A DNA stretch of 64,000 nucleotides from Chinchilla lanigera (lineage: Eukaryota; Chordata; Mammalia; Rodentia; Chinchillidae). Below the pieces are notes generated by a model that did no database searches, had not been told where the DNA came from, and was given only the letters and a program-made list of their open reading frames with translations. The stretch lies in assembly GCF_000276665.1 (NCBI RefSeq), contig NW_004955425.1, positions 23,373,694 to 23,437,693 on the forward strand, given 5' to 3'. Made by a program: the position numbers and the translations under genes. This document shows, in pieces, positions 20,930-31,739 of the stretch (position 1 is its first letter; every line of letters begins with the position of its first letter).

Positions 20930-21320
20930 GTTTTCTCAGTTACATGAGTTTCCTCCCCAAAATTCAGGGGAATTCCAGACCATTTTGCAATTAGTTAAGG
21001 ATTATATTTTCTTATTTTTATTAATTTTATGTAAAATGGGATTTATCAGTGGAGCATTCATTGACACTGACTTCAATTTATTCTGATGAAACTGACTGAC
21101 ATCTGTGTGTGCTGTTCATCAGTCATCATTTAAACCATTCTTAATTGCATTAAATATAAATTAAGACATTCAATTTCAGCCATTATTTTTCATAAAACAC
21201 TGTGAACTGAGTTTTAGTGGGTCATGAGATCTTACATTCAAGATAAATAGGGTAAACTCAAAGCTTACCACTAATGTTCATATTTCACCCTTTGTCGACT
21301 ATTTCTTTCATTGCTTACCA
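20930..21320. promoter_or_regulatory. Candidate conserved non-coding element
   Basis: Transposon-free, AT-rich block with several homeodomain- and POU-like core motifs: 'ttaattgcattaaatataaa', 'ttttcataaaacactg', 'tcagtcatcatttaaacc'. This composition resembles vertebrate developmental enhancers, but composition alone is weak evidence. Confidence 0.25.
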
Positions 21321-22104
21321 GATTAGAACAATTAATTTGGTCTCTAAAGAGACAGATAGCTGAGGAAGATGTAACTGAGGACTTTTAAACAAATGATTTT
21401 GTCATCTTTAGAGATTTCCTGTTTTAAATATGTGATTTTAAAAATCCTTGTCTATCTAGATCTAATGATAATTTGAATTGAAATTGTCAGACTAAGTTCT
21501 CTGATATGAAGCTGATACATTCGAACCTCGGATTGTAAGATTTAGAATTACATTTTTTAAAGGCTTAGTTAGGCTAATGTAAACTTTTAACATTGTAGTT
21601 TAGAATGCTCATGTAAAATTAGCAACATCTGTGATATATTATATGCTATGTGGCATAATGTTTCTCTATTCCTACTGTTGATAAATGTATTTTCCCATTA
21701 ATTTATTCTGGTTTTTTTTGTTAGTCTCTGTCCCTAATTCTTGTAATTGTCCCTATTAAATGAGAAAAATAATCTTTTTGTCATGTAATGATTAGAATGA
21801 TAGTGATGCTTACTAATAGTAAATAGTAAGCATTTATATGATATACTTTAACAAGAAATATATATCCATCCATCCGTCCATGGGTAATATTCACCCCTAA
21901 AGAAATATCCAAGTACTACAACCTATGATAGAGACCCTGAGAAAATCAGGCCCAGGTGAGAAGCATATTGTTAGTGAGTATAGTTTTAAACAGGAAGTAT
22001 CAAACATTTAAGAGATCAATGTGTCTAGGCTCTTATGCTTATCTTTATCTAGGAATATATGAAGATGTTTTGATGGGTAAAAATTTGTTTCATTTATTAT
22101 ATAT

Positions 22105-22192
22105 TTTTAGTTTTGTGGCACTGAGGATTGAATCTGGGGCCTCATGTATGTTAGGCAAGTGCTCTACCACTGAGCTACACTTTCAGCTTTAT
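22105..22192 (-). mobile_element. ID-like SINE
   Basis: The plus strand reads 'ttttgtggcactgaggattg', 'aatctggggcctcatgtatg', 'ttaggcaagtgctctaccac', 'tgagctacactttcagc', an ID in reverse. The B and A box regions are recognisable. Divergence is moderate. Confidence 0.8.
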
Positions 22193-22194
22193 TT

Positions 22195-23430
22195 ATCTTT
22201 AAACTTTGTCATGACCTACATGACTAAACATTAGATCATTCTTAGAAGTTCCCAGAGTCTCCTGGGTGTGCCCACATGCTAAGGTTGTGTTGTGCTGTGC
22301 AGCTGATATGCGTTGGAGAATAGCCCTGTGCCACTTACCCAGTCATTGGTGAGAGGTTTCCTTCAACAACAAACCAACTAGAACTTTGCCACATCGTTAA
22401 ACCCTCTTGCTTTCCAATTGAAAGTTGGTCAACAAAGGAAAGGAAACTGTCACACTTGCCTCTGTTACTTCTATAGTAAAATTTTATATGACTGTTATAT
22501 ACAACATTTACATTCTCATGTCAGTTCAACTGATGGAAAACGAGGTGTTGCAATAAGTCTGGAGAAGGGTAGTGATGCAATCATCCCACCAGTTTCTTGC
22601 TATTAATGTGTCTCTTACTCATTTTTAAAGATAGCATAAATGAGAGTACTGAATATAAATGGCTTTTGTAAGTCATCCAGGTCAGTGAAGCATGTCATTG
22701 TTTGCAACCTGAGTTCCATGAGAGCCCCTGCTGGTTGAGAGGTATACCATATATTTTTCTCATAAATGAAAAACACAAACAATATTCACAGCATTTAATG
22801 AATATTATAAAATAATACAATATGAGTTTTCATAGCTGTATGTACTGAGTAGTGTGACCTTAGTGTCATCCTTGAACTATGTAAAAGCCAGATAGAAAGG
22901 CATTGTATAATTTATTTTTCCAGATGTAATGTTAGCAAACATTTTATTATGATTTATATTTTGGTTCCTTGAAAGATGAAGTAAATTCTTTAGTATTAGC
23001 ATTGCTAATGATTTTAATGAGGCATTAAAATGTTGCAGTATTATAGGAACATTTTTCTTTCTTTCTTTTTTAAACATTATTTCATTAATATCTCACAGGA
23101 CTTTTAATCTTAAATTGATGAAAGAACCTAAAAGCCTAATCCAGAAAGTGTCAAGGAGCATGAGCAGTGGGCAAGAGCCAGGGAAAGGCAAGCTGGGTGA
23201 TAAGGGGGGCTGATGAGGTGCACTGAGCCAGGAGCACTCTGTCCTAGGGCAGACTGTTGATGAAATCAAGACAGAACAATTTGATGTTTTTGCTCAGGGC
23301 TTTTCTGCCAGAGTCCACAGAAACCTAGCACACATAACATAGACTATTTGTACTTCCAGATTAGGTGTGGGGAAGCCAAATACACAAAGGAGCTCTTCCA
23401 GGACATGACCGTTTGTTGATTGACTTGTGT
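22195..23430. other. No recognised feature
   Basis: AT-rich unique-looking DNA. No repeat motif or coding signal is recognised; the frames here are under 75 codons and have no domain. Confidence 0.45.
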
Positions 23431-23437
23431 TAGAAGA

Positions 23438-23518
23438 CCCCAGGGTGTAGCACAGTAGAGGAGCACTTGCTTTGCATGTACAAAGCCCTAGCTTTGATGC
23501 CCAGAACCACAAACAGAC
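23438..23518 (+). mobile_element. ID-like SINE (old)
   Basis: Reads 'accccagggtgtagcacagt', 'agaggagcacttgctttgca', 'gccctagctttgatgcccag', followed by a short A-rich tail. It lacks an obvious target-site duplication. Confidence 0.7.
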
Positions 23519-23999
23519 AACTGAGTACCCATAGTACTTAGACTTTCAGAGTTTGACTCCTTTCTGCTGCATACTACTTAATCTAACACTTTCACAGTGT
23601 CTTATAGTACACAGAATGCTTTCATGGGTATTGTATTGTTTAATTCTCACAATGTCCTTTGTGAACTATGTGATCTTTAGCAGAATTTTTTTTTCTCCCC
23701 CAAATCATAATACCTATGCAAGAATTGCTATTTGGGTAACTTACAGTTACTACTAAGTGACCACTCTTCAAGTACAGGGACAAGATGAGAGGTTTCCAAA
23801 CCTTCATACCTGCTAGCAGATCTCATATGGGTCCACGATCCCAGACAGAATGGTTAACTTTATTTTAAGCATTTGAAAAAATTTAAACAACAGAGGGACC
23901 AAGGACTAAGCAACCTTTGCAACTGCACAGTGGAAATCCTGGTGCAAAGAGAAACTGTTCTTGAATAAATTCTCCAATGTCACGGGTAAAAATATCCCT

Positions 24000-24318
24000 T
24001 GTCATGGTTTGGCCTCAGCAGCTGTTTGTTCTGCCTGGATCAGAGCATGGCAGAATCATATTCGGGCTGGACAGTCTCACTATCTTGTACATTGTATTAT
24101 CTGTAAGCCTGATCCTGCCCTTAAGCAGCCCTCAAGGCTGTACCTTAAAGCTCCACATGCCCTGTAAGCAAGCCCTCTTATCATCTTTCGCTTTAGAGGA
24201 TGTGTACACGGGATCTTCAACATGGTCTTTAACTCAGCCTCACTGCCTTAGACTCTGCTTACCTGGGATTGGATATAGAACCAGAAAATAAAGTATCTCT
24301 TGCCTGGAAACCAACTGT
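24000..24318 (+). mobile_element. Possible ERV LTR
   Basis: A moderately GC-rich block that starts near 'tgtcatggtttggcctcagc' and ends with 'agaaaataaagtatctcttg'. The late AATAAA before a short pyrimidine-containing tail resembles the R/U5 of a retroviral LTR. The overlapping frames here (68 and 104 codons) have no domain. I could not match it to a named family or see a clear target-site duplication. Confidence 0.3.
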
Positions 24319-24349
24319 AGGGATACGGAACTCTTTTTTGTGCCCTAGG

Positions 24350-24425
24350 CAGTGATATTTCAAAGTGTGGTTCATGATTCCTTCATACAGCACTTGAATC
24401 ACTGGGGTGGATGAGGTTGGGGTGG
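24350..24425 (+). mobile_element. MER5-like hAT fragment
   Basis: 'gatatttcaaagtgtggttc' followed by 'atgattccttcatacagcac', 'ttgaatcactggggtgg' resembles the 5' half of MER5A-type hAT MITEs (caaagtgtggtcc... catcacctgg). It is short and diverged. Confidence 0.4.
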
Positions 24426-24429
24426 GTGT

Positions 24430-25360
24430 GAATAAGGGAGAAGGAGGGGAGGGGTACGTAATACCATGCAGACTCTTGAGCCCAGCTTTTGCATTAACCT
24501 TGTAATGCTGCCATGTGTGTGAGTCTAATAGTTTTGTGAGGATGAAAAACAATCTTCCAGCCATTGGCCAGGTATCAGGAAAAACTTACAAAGGAGTTGA
24601 TTACAGTGGAGGTGAGAATGTGGATCTCTTGTTTTCTAGAGGATTAATAACACCTCCTCAAGAACCCTAAATGTACAGAAAAAATCCTAAAAGCTGAAAT
24701 GCAAGCTAGCCAGTTATACTGTTTATTGGCTAATAAAATAAAACCTCCATTGAGAAGGAGATGCTATAATAACTTGACTAAAATTAAATTTTGGTATTGT
24801 CTGTGCATTTGAATTATTCATACTATTCCCAAACTCCAAGGCATGAAAAATCTAGACCTGCTTATTCCCTGTTCTGGTAGAGCCATCAGGGAGTACGTGG
24901 GAGCCAGTGCTGATGTGAAGAGAGCCATGGACTCTGTTGCTCCGCCTCATTTGTTTTCAGTACTTAATAGGGCTCAAATTTTCAAAATATCTGGACTCAG
25001 ATATGAAATCTGGTTCATGTACTACTATACTGGACTATTCTCTGCGTGTTGGTATTTATTTTTCCCAAGGATGTGAGCTGACAGAAGTGTCTTATTCTAT
25101 GGTATGGAGTGCCATTTAACTGTAGTGACTTTTGGTGCCCCTCAGATCAGGCTGTCAGGAAAATCAGACCCGAGACCTAGACTTGGAGTGCAGCAACTCA
25201 AATACCAAGAGGTTTAGCAGTTCTGTGTGTCAGAAGATGTGTACCTCATAGAACAGATTGGAAAACAAGTCACTCACTGCTCTGACATAAAATTTTGATA
25301 TCCACTTTAAAATTATATTTTCTTAGTCCTTATTACCCCCAGCTCTGCCACCTAAGCACA
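24430..25360. other. No recognised feature
   Basis: Mixed unique-looking sequence with no recognised repeat. Frames at 24843-25076 and 24937-25119 overlap each other in different phases and have no domain. Confidence 0.45.
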
Positions 25361-25363
25361 AAT

Positions 25364-25364
<1 letters not shown>

Positions 25365-25396
<32 letters not shown>
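25365..25396. repeat. (CA)16 microsatellite
   Basis: Uninterrupted ca dinucleotides, 32 bases. Confidence 0.95.
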
Positions 25397-25459
25397 AATT
25401 CACTGGATTTACAAATCCTTTCTTAGAGGGAAGGAAGGTGATGCCAAAAGAAGTACTTC

Positions 25460-25589
25460 AGATGTGTTGTGTAGGGGGCTGGGGATTTAGCTCAGTGGCA
25501 CAGCACCTGCCTGGCGAGCGAGAGGTTGTGAGTTTGATTCCCAGTACCAGGAAAACAAAAACAAAAACAAAAAAAAGATGTGTTGTGTA
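25460..25589 (+). mobile_element. ID SINE with perfect 14-bp target-site duplication
   Basis: The body at 25474-25575 begins gggggctggggatttagctc, has the A-box region 'tagctcagtggcacagc', the B-box region 'gtgagtttgattcccag', and a tail of (caaaaa)n. It is flanked by agatgtgttgtgta at 25460-25473 and 25576-25589. It is intact and one of the younger insertions in the window. Confidence 0.96.
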
Positions 25590-25880
25590 CATGTACCAAT
25601 CCCCAGAAGGAATGTAAATATTATGTACTGCAAGTGTACTAATTAAAAAAATGATATCAAGGCCCAAAAATGTTGAACAGGAAACCCCCTAATAAAATGC
25701 ATATCTTGGCTTGATTTAATATTTTTCAAAGTGGACAGTTTGGTTCAGGGAAATTTTTATTTACAGGTATTTTTGTTTTAAGATTGTTTTAGACATTTAT
25801 TTTAAATTTTTTAATTTTTATTTTAAACAGAAAAAACAACAGAATAAAAAACAAAGACAAAAACAAAACAACACAAAAAC

Positions 25881-26160
25881 ATAAAATAATACAAGATTTC
25901 AAAACAAGATGATAGGAATTAACAATGGTTGTTATATTACATATTGTTATCTTCAGCAAAGTTGCTCAGATTACCAGATGTAAGAATGCAAGGCTCATCA
26001 GACAATTTAAGAAAATAAAAAGTACGAAAAAACATTAAAAATGATACAGAGCTTCACGAAGCAAGATGGTATGAACTCAACAATGGTTGTTATATTGCAT
26101 ATTGTTGTCTTCAAATTAGTTGTTCAAATTACCAGATATAATCATGCAAAATTGGTCAAG
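25881..26160 (-). repeat. Tandem duplication in L1 3' UTR, period about 157 bp
   Basis: 'aacaatggttgttatattac' at 25921 recurs as 'aacaatggttgttatattgc' at 26079, with matching flanks ('caaagttgctcagattacc' and 'attagttgttcaaattacc'). Copies of the same unit occur in plus orientation at 50.88-51.24 kb and 62.6 kb. Confidence 0.85.
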
Positions 26161-26237
26161 AAAAAAATTTAAGTGTTAATTGTTCCTTTCAATAAACCAA
26201 TAGACATCAGCAATACAATTATCCCAGCTATCCTTGT

Positions 26238-26262
26238 ATATACATATATATATATATATATT
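26238..26262. repeat. (TA)n microsatellite in L1 3' UTR
   Basis: ta/at run inside the L1 3' UTR. The corresponding position in the 62.5-kb copy holds (tgta)n, so this is a length-variable part of the family. Confidence 0.85.
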
Positions 26263-27139
26263 TTTCCCCTTCCTTCTTTCTTTCTTTTCTCCTTTCCTTC
26301 ATCACAGTTATTCCTTCCCTTTGAGCAATTTCTTTCCCCTTCACAATATCTATTATACCTTTTGGGTTTTATTTACTCTTTCAGGTTCTTACACTAGGGA
26401 GACAATATGATGTTTACACATGCCAGTCTGATTTATTTCACTTATGAGTATGGTCTCTAGTTGCATCCACTTACCTATAAAAGCCTCAAGTTTATCTTTT
26501 TCATAGCTGAGTAATACTCCCTTGTATAAAAATACCACATCTTTTTTTATCCATTCCTCCATGGATGGGTATTTGGGTTGTTTCCAAGATTTAGCTATGA
26601 CAAATTGCACTGCTATAAATATGGGTGCACATATATCACAGTGGTATGATGTTTTCAGTTTGTATGGAAAAATATCCAGAAGGGGAAATAGCTGGGTTAA
26701 GCGGGACCTCTAATCCTAGTTTTGTGATTTCCACAGTAGTTTCACCAGTCTGCACTTCCATCAGCAGCAGAGAAGGGAGGACAGATGGATGTGAAGAGTG
26801 GAGGCTTATATGATGCCGGCCCACTAGGCAGTGAAAGAGTTAGCCAATGAGACAAAGAGTTAGGCTGCTTGGAATGTGAGATGATGAAAATAGAGGCTTT
26901 TGGAAGTTTTAAAAGTCATGACAAAATTATGTAGAACTTCTGAACGGTGTCCATGAAGCCCTTAATGGGCTGTTCTGCATAAAGAATATATATTTATTGT
27001 GAAAGCAAGAAACCTGCCAGTTAAATTCTTACATTAGTTACTCAGTGGTTTAGATGCAAAGAGTTAAAGTCACTGAGGTGTAAAATAGCCACATTAGTCA
27101 CTGACAGGTCTCTTTTAGGGGATGGATGAAGTCTCTAAA

Positions 27140-27250
27140 AGGCTACCTACTGTGTATTGGGTGCTAGTTTTGAGCTTCACGTGTATCCACTTACTTTCTC
27201 TCTACAATTACCCTAAAAGGTAGATGTTATTATGCATATTGTATGGCTTC
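27140..27250 (-). mobile_element. MIR-like fragment
   Basis: 'ctacctactgtgtattgggt', 'gagcttcacgtgtatccact', 'acaattaccctaaaaggtag', 'atgttattatgcatatt' matches the reversed 3' half of MIR (tactatgtgccaggc... cctatgaggtaggtactatta). Confidence 0.6.
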
Positions 27251-27298
27251 AGATATTTTCTGCATGCATATTTCCAGTGGCTTCAGATATTTTCTGGC
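27244..27298 (+). repeat. Short direct repeat, period 35 bp
   Basis: tggcttcagatattttctg occurs at 27244-27262 and again at 27279-27297. Confidence 0.9.
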
Positions 27299-27530
27299 AT
27301 ATGGTTTGTGCTCAGAAATACATCATAATTTCCTATTAGTGCCTAGTGTATAGTAGGCACTCAGCAGAGAGTTGGTGAAATAATGTATGTATCAAAGGGT
27401 CATCAAATGTTGCTGAAGAGGGAAACTTTCCATGAGTTAATTTTCAAGACTTCTAAGAAATGTGGTATGATGGGTGGAGGCAGAGTCAGAGAGAAGCCAG
27501 AAATTCCAAAGTGAGTTTCATGAATATGAC

Positions 27531-27568
27531 AGGCCATGACCTGTCTATTAAAGGCCATGACCTGTCTA
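27531..27568 (+). repeat. Short direct repeat, period 21 bp
   Basis: aggccatgacctgtcta occurs at 27531-27547 and 27552-27568. 'gacagg' just before and 'cctgtc' inside also form a small inverted repeat. Confidence 0.9.
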
Positions 27569-27694
27569 CTTTACCTGATTAAAGTAGAGATGTAGGAAGT
27601 CAGCCAGACATTAATGTTAATGATAAAAATCACCAAAAATACCAGTGGCCTTAAAATTTTATCAACTTGGAGGCTGTTACCATGTTGTAGTCAG

Positions 27695-27985
27695 GAATTT
27701 ATCATTAATTCACTCAGCAAACGTATACTGAACATATATGCTGTGCAGGCACAGGACTAGGTAAGGTAATGTTATATAGGTGAAATAAATGTGGTATTTG
27801 CTCTTAACGAACTTACAGTCTATTGCAGGAAAAGAGAAAAGCATATCTATCATATAAGATAATGGTGAGAAATGTACAAGTTGAACACCATAAAGATTCC
27901 AGGGAGGAGCAATGACTTCTTTGAAGAATCAGGAATTGCTTCTGAGGAGACTGCATTTGAGCTGATATTTGAAGGATGAATAGGA
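27695..27985 (-). mobile_element. L2-like fragment
   Basis: Ordered old motifs 'aattcactcagcaaacgtat', 'gctgtgcaggcacaggacta', 'cgaacttacagtctattgca', 'gaggagactgcatttgagct', 'gatatttgaaggatgaatag' match the same ancient LINE-2-related module seen at 3.94 kb, here longer. Confidence 0.65.
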
Positions 27986-28399
27986 CTAGTACCATAGGAA
28001 TATGTTTGCTAACCGCTTGGTATGAATTACTGTCACCTAAGTCAGAATGGGTTAGAAGGCAGAGCCTGTGTTTGTTTCTTTACTGTGTACCTGGTGTACC
28101 CTTCAGTGGTCCAGATGCCTAGCCAAGATGATGCATAGTTGTTATTTTTTCCTCTAAAAAAATGTATCTTTTTCTATAACAATTATATCACTGTGTTTTC
28201 ATAGAGGGAAAACTTGGGACACATGCAATTTTCTGTTGAAGACATCATTAAGTAGAAGAATTTATTAACAACTACAGTTGAACCAAAGGACACATCAACT
28301 GATTGTTAGCTCCCTGCCACCAAATGAAGATATATTATCAGTATTTGTGTTAAATATTCCATTTTAACAGTGCAGATACATATTCATTAACAGACAGAA

Positions 28400-28865
28400 T
28401 AACCTTAGAGTTTGCACTTTGCAAATGCTTGTTACTTTTGCCAAGTCTGCCATGGGTTTGAAAACTTTGCATCACCTTCTGCATGTAATCTCAGTGTCTG
28501 TCATTCACATGTAGAAAACTCACCTCTCTATTTAGCCCGTGGTTGGCGAGAGATAGACATTTACAGGGCCCTCTGCCCTTGAGCTGTTCCATTAGCGCAT
28601 GGAAAGCACCTTGCAGCCTGTGACAAGCGCAGCAGATCGGCACTAAATCAAAAATCAGTGCCAGCCAGGGATCTAAGCCACCATGAAGGTCACAGCCATC
28701 AACTGCATGCCATCTCAATCCAAACAAAACACACTGGATACAGGGGATTTTCACAACTCGCCGTGGGTGACAACATTTCGTGTTCAAGTTATCCATAGCA
28801 GTGAAACTAGGAACTGACCTTTTCAGTACTTTTAAGTATTTAATCAAACTTTGAAAAAGCTAAAT
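28400..28865. promoter_or_regulatory. Candidate conserved non-coding element (118-codon frame on minus strand)
   Basis: A GC-richer, transposon-free island in AT-rich surroundings with CpGs ('cgcatgg', 'aagcgcagcagatcggcact', 'actcgccgtgggtg'). The minus strand is open for 118 codons (28491-28847), with 11 cysteines and several histidines, yet no known zinc-binding spacing or domain is evident. Sitting in a 4-kb repeat-poor block, it looks more like a regulatory element or an old exon than random DNA. It is not called as a gene. Confidence 0.3.
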
Positions 28866-28869
28866 GTAA

Positions 28870-29770
28870 TTTTCTATATTTTGTATTTAAAAACAAAGTG
28901 TGATAAAACCTTCACAGCATGGTGGATTTTGATGAAAATTACTTTTTAAAAAATCCATGTTTGTTTTTAAAAACAACATCATCAGAAGCTTTCTATAAAA
29001 ATAACTTTATTTGATTTCTTGCTTTGAAAAATGTTACTAATCCATCATGAAATGAATAATTGATTCTTTAAACTACCCAGTTTGGTTTATTCTGAGAATT
29101 TATAATTAGCATTTATATTAAATAGGAAATACAATTTTTTCTGTTTTAGTAAGAGTTCATTCAGCAGTTCAGTATACTTGATGCTGGTGAATTTGAGTCT
29201 ACATATAATAGAATTTTTGTAGTATCCAGGGAAGGATTTTTATAATGTAAGCATTATATAAATGTTGTACACCTAATTTCTTTTCCACCGCTAACTCAGA
29301 AATCAAGAAGGAGGAAAGAAAATCAAAATTAAATACTAGATCTTCTATCTAGTTTATAGATTTTATTTTATGTCATTTTGAGAATTAATTGCCTAGGTTA
29401 ATAGAAAGTGTTAGATAGCTGAGTGCACAAAGCTGGATTTTACTAAATTAACCTGAAAATGCCTGTGCTTTATAAAATGAAACATGTATATGCAAAAATT
29501 ATTTTCATAACTGAACTAACATAGTAATGTGATCTGATTGAATTACATAACACTGCTACGAGGGAAGGGGATAAAAGCTTAGTTCTTCTAAATCTGATGA
29601 AATATACAAAGGACCAACATAAAAGATTTATACATGTATCTTTACTAAAATAAGCTTTTGCAAATGGCATGCAACAAAGCAATGGATACAGAGCACAGAG
29701 TAAAAATGAAATAAATGCAATCTAATCAAGCTCAGAGCAATCTAAACTATTTTGAAAATATGCCATTTCA
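28870..29770. other. AT-rich, transposon-free stretch
   Basis: No SINE, LINE or LTR motif was recognised and there is no coding signal. It is part of the repeat-poor 28.0-31.6 kb block. Confidence 0.45.
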
Positions 29771-29779
29771 GAAACCATG

Positions 29780-30020
29780 CTTGGACCCAGCTATCTCTGC
29801 CACTGAGTGGACTTAACTAACTAGTGAAGTTTCAGGCAGCAGTGAACCGCAGTGCAGCAGGAGCGTGTGCAATGGGAGAATGCCATCTGCTGGCGAGCCC
29901 TGTCCATCCTGTGGTGAGGAAGATGTGAGGACAGAGACCCTGAAGACAGCAGTCAGAGTTTGTGGACACATTGTGCCTTGTAAGAAATCCACTCTCATTA
30001 AGCCGGTGCATACCTTTGAT
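29780..30020. promoter_or_regulatory. Candidate conserved non-coding element
   Basis: GC-richer island ('cagtgaaccgcagtgcagca', 'ggagcgtgtgcaatgggaga', 'catctgctggcgagccctgt') with no TE motif in the repeat-poor block. CAGCTG-like and CATCTG E-box cores are present. Two overlapping minus-strand frames are mutual shadows. Confidence 0.25.
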
Positions 30021-30589
30021 ATACATTATTCATCTTAAATTAACTTGATTACTAATTTCATGGAATCACTAGTCAGAAAAGTCTTGAGAGGAAATGGGCT
30101 CAAAGGGCTTTTTACTTTTCCTTTTTGCCAATTTACAAAGTTTTTGCATTCATCATTCATCAGTAGTCAGCCAGTGAGTCTGTTCTATTTAAAAGCTCTG
30201 GCTTTTCACTTAATGCATCCCATCTGTTTCTGAAATAAATTGCAATAATCCGTGTTTAATTTTAATCAATGTATTACTAAATATGCAAATTATATTAAAA
30301 GCCGTGGTTTGAAAAAGCTTTCATTTGTAAATATGGTAGCTTAAAACAGGAAGCATATCTAAAAGCCATTTAGCTACAGTAGCCTAACTCTAACACTGTA
30401 GCTGATTTATAAAGCAGATCACAAGTTGATCTTTCTCCCACAAGGGGATATGTAAAACTGTTGCATATCAGATTTTGTTAACATCTGATGGGCTAGTGCT
30501 AACAATGTAAGAGACTCATACTTCAGCAACCATGTCTTTTACATTTAAATTAGGATAATCTTATTCCATTCTACATCTTCCTAATTTTT

Positions 30590-30725
30590 TTTACACAACC
30601 TAACATATGAATTTGCGTGATTGGTTTATGAATCACAGTTAAAGCAATTTGAGCAAGCCTTTCAATCAATCTTAAATTTTTAGTGCCTAATTTACTTGTG
30701 ATTTGCATAATTAATTGTGGAAGGG
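30590..30725. promoter_or_regulatory. Candidate enhancer with POU/homeodomain motifs
   Basis: Holds 'atttgcataattaattgtgg' (octamer-like ATTTGCATAATTAAT), 'gaatttgcgtgattggttta', and 'caatcaatcttaa' within 130 bp. Such dense ATTTGCAT/TAATTA/ATTGG motifs are typical of developmental enhancers. No TE sequence is recognised. Confidence 0.3.
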
Positions 30726-30729
30726 ATCC

Positions 30730-31590
30730 TTTGGGAGTCTCCCTTTTTCCCCCTTTTCCTCTTCTTACCTTGTGTCTCAGACACAGACTGGAGAGATTGG
30801 AATGGTCCTGAAGATCTCTCAGGCCTGCTGTACGACTTTGTTAGGAGTCCATATGTATGTTGCATTATTTCCTCTCATCTGTCTGAGCTAAGGGGTGAAT
30901 TCTGAATATTACTTGCAAAACAATCCATTTAGCATGGCTGTTACTTATTTGTGTATATAGTTACCTAAGAATTGTCTTAAAGGAGGATTTTGTAATTCCT
31001 ATGTGCAGGCATGAATATGTAGGAATACATATAATGTTCATATACATACTAAATTCTGTTGTGTACTCATTGTTGTGCGGTTTTGGGTACTCACCTAGAA
31101 TGCAGTCTAATCAGTAGTAAGCTAAAGCAAAGTTTCAGGAATTTTGCTTGGCTATTGTTAAACACAGCATTATTAATGATCAAATCACTCGAGCTTAAAA
31201 TTAAATTGTAATAAACACAAAGGAAGTAAATGCTTAAAATTTACCATGTCATCATTATATTCCATTTTAACGTTATCTGTATTCTTAAGGCTGTTTACAT
31301 CTATTTATATCTGTGTGGTGAAAATACTACATAATGGTGTGCTGGTGTACTTTTCTTCACAACTCCACATTGAGAGATTTCACATTGGTAGCTGGAAATT
31401 GGCCATGGTGAGAGTGTATACCTCAGAGACTGGAAAATGCTGAAAATCAAGAAGTTTTTCCCCCTTCTGTCTAGCTGGTTGTTAACTATTTACCATCACA
31501 CCCTGTCTTTAACCATAGCACACACAAGCATGTCCTCTGTCATTTATCCTTGGACTACCCTAAGAGATTACCAGGAGCTGTCACAGACAC
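30730..31590. other. No recognised feature
   Basis: AT-rich unique-looking sequence with no SINE, LTR or L1 motif; the frames are short and without domains. Confidence 0.45.
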
Positions 31591-31597
31591 TTTCTGT

Positions 31598-31735
31598 TTA
31601 TTTTTTGATATGTATTCTAAGGCGCACCTTGAACATACTATGTAGCTGAGGTTGCCCTCTAACCTGTGGCAATCCTCCTGCTTCAGCCTCTCAAGTGCTT
31701 GGATTACAGGTGCGTACCACCCTTCCTGGCTTTCT
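31598..31735 (-). mobile_element. B1 SINE (degenerate)
   Basis: Reads 'aaggcgcaccttgaacatac', 'gaggttgccctctaacctgt', 'caatcctcctgcttcagcct', 'cttggattacaggtgcgtac' on the plus strand. The duplicated block is mostly lost. Confidence 0.75.
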
Positions 31736-31739
31736 TGCA

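Larger units (their letters stand above)
25795..26795 (-). mobile_element. L1 3' end with tandemly duplicated 3' UTR
   Basis: From right to left on the minus strand: the last codons of ORF2 (26389-26610 reads AKSWKQPKYPSMEEWIKK, the usual L1 ORF2 C-terminal region), then a 3' UTR with a TA run and a polypyrimidine tract, then two copies of a ~157-bp unit, then an A-rich end. It is the same L1 family as at 38.1, 51.4 and 62.3 kb. It is strongly 5' truncated. Confidence 0.85.

Noticed and set aside
25474..25575. ID SINEs as possible tRNA genes
   Set aside because: A- and B-box-like motifs are present but there is no cloverleaf or CCA-end stem; A-tails and target-site duplications prove retrotransposition.
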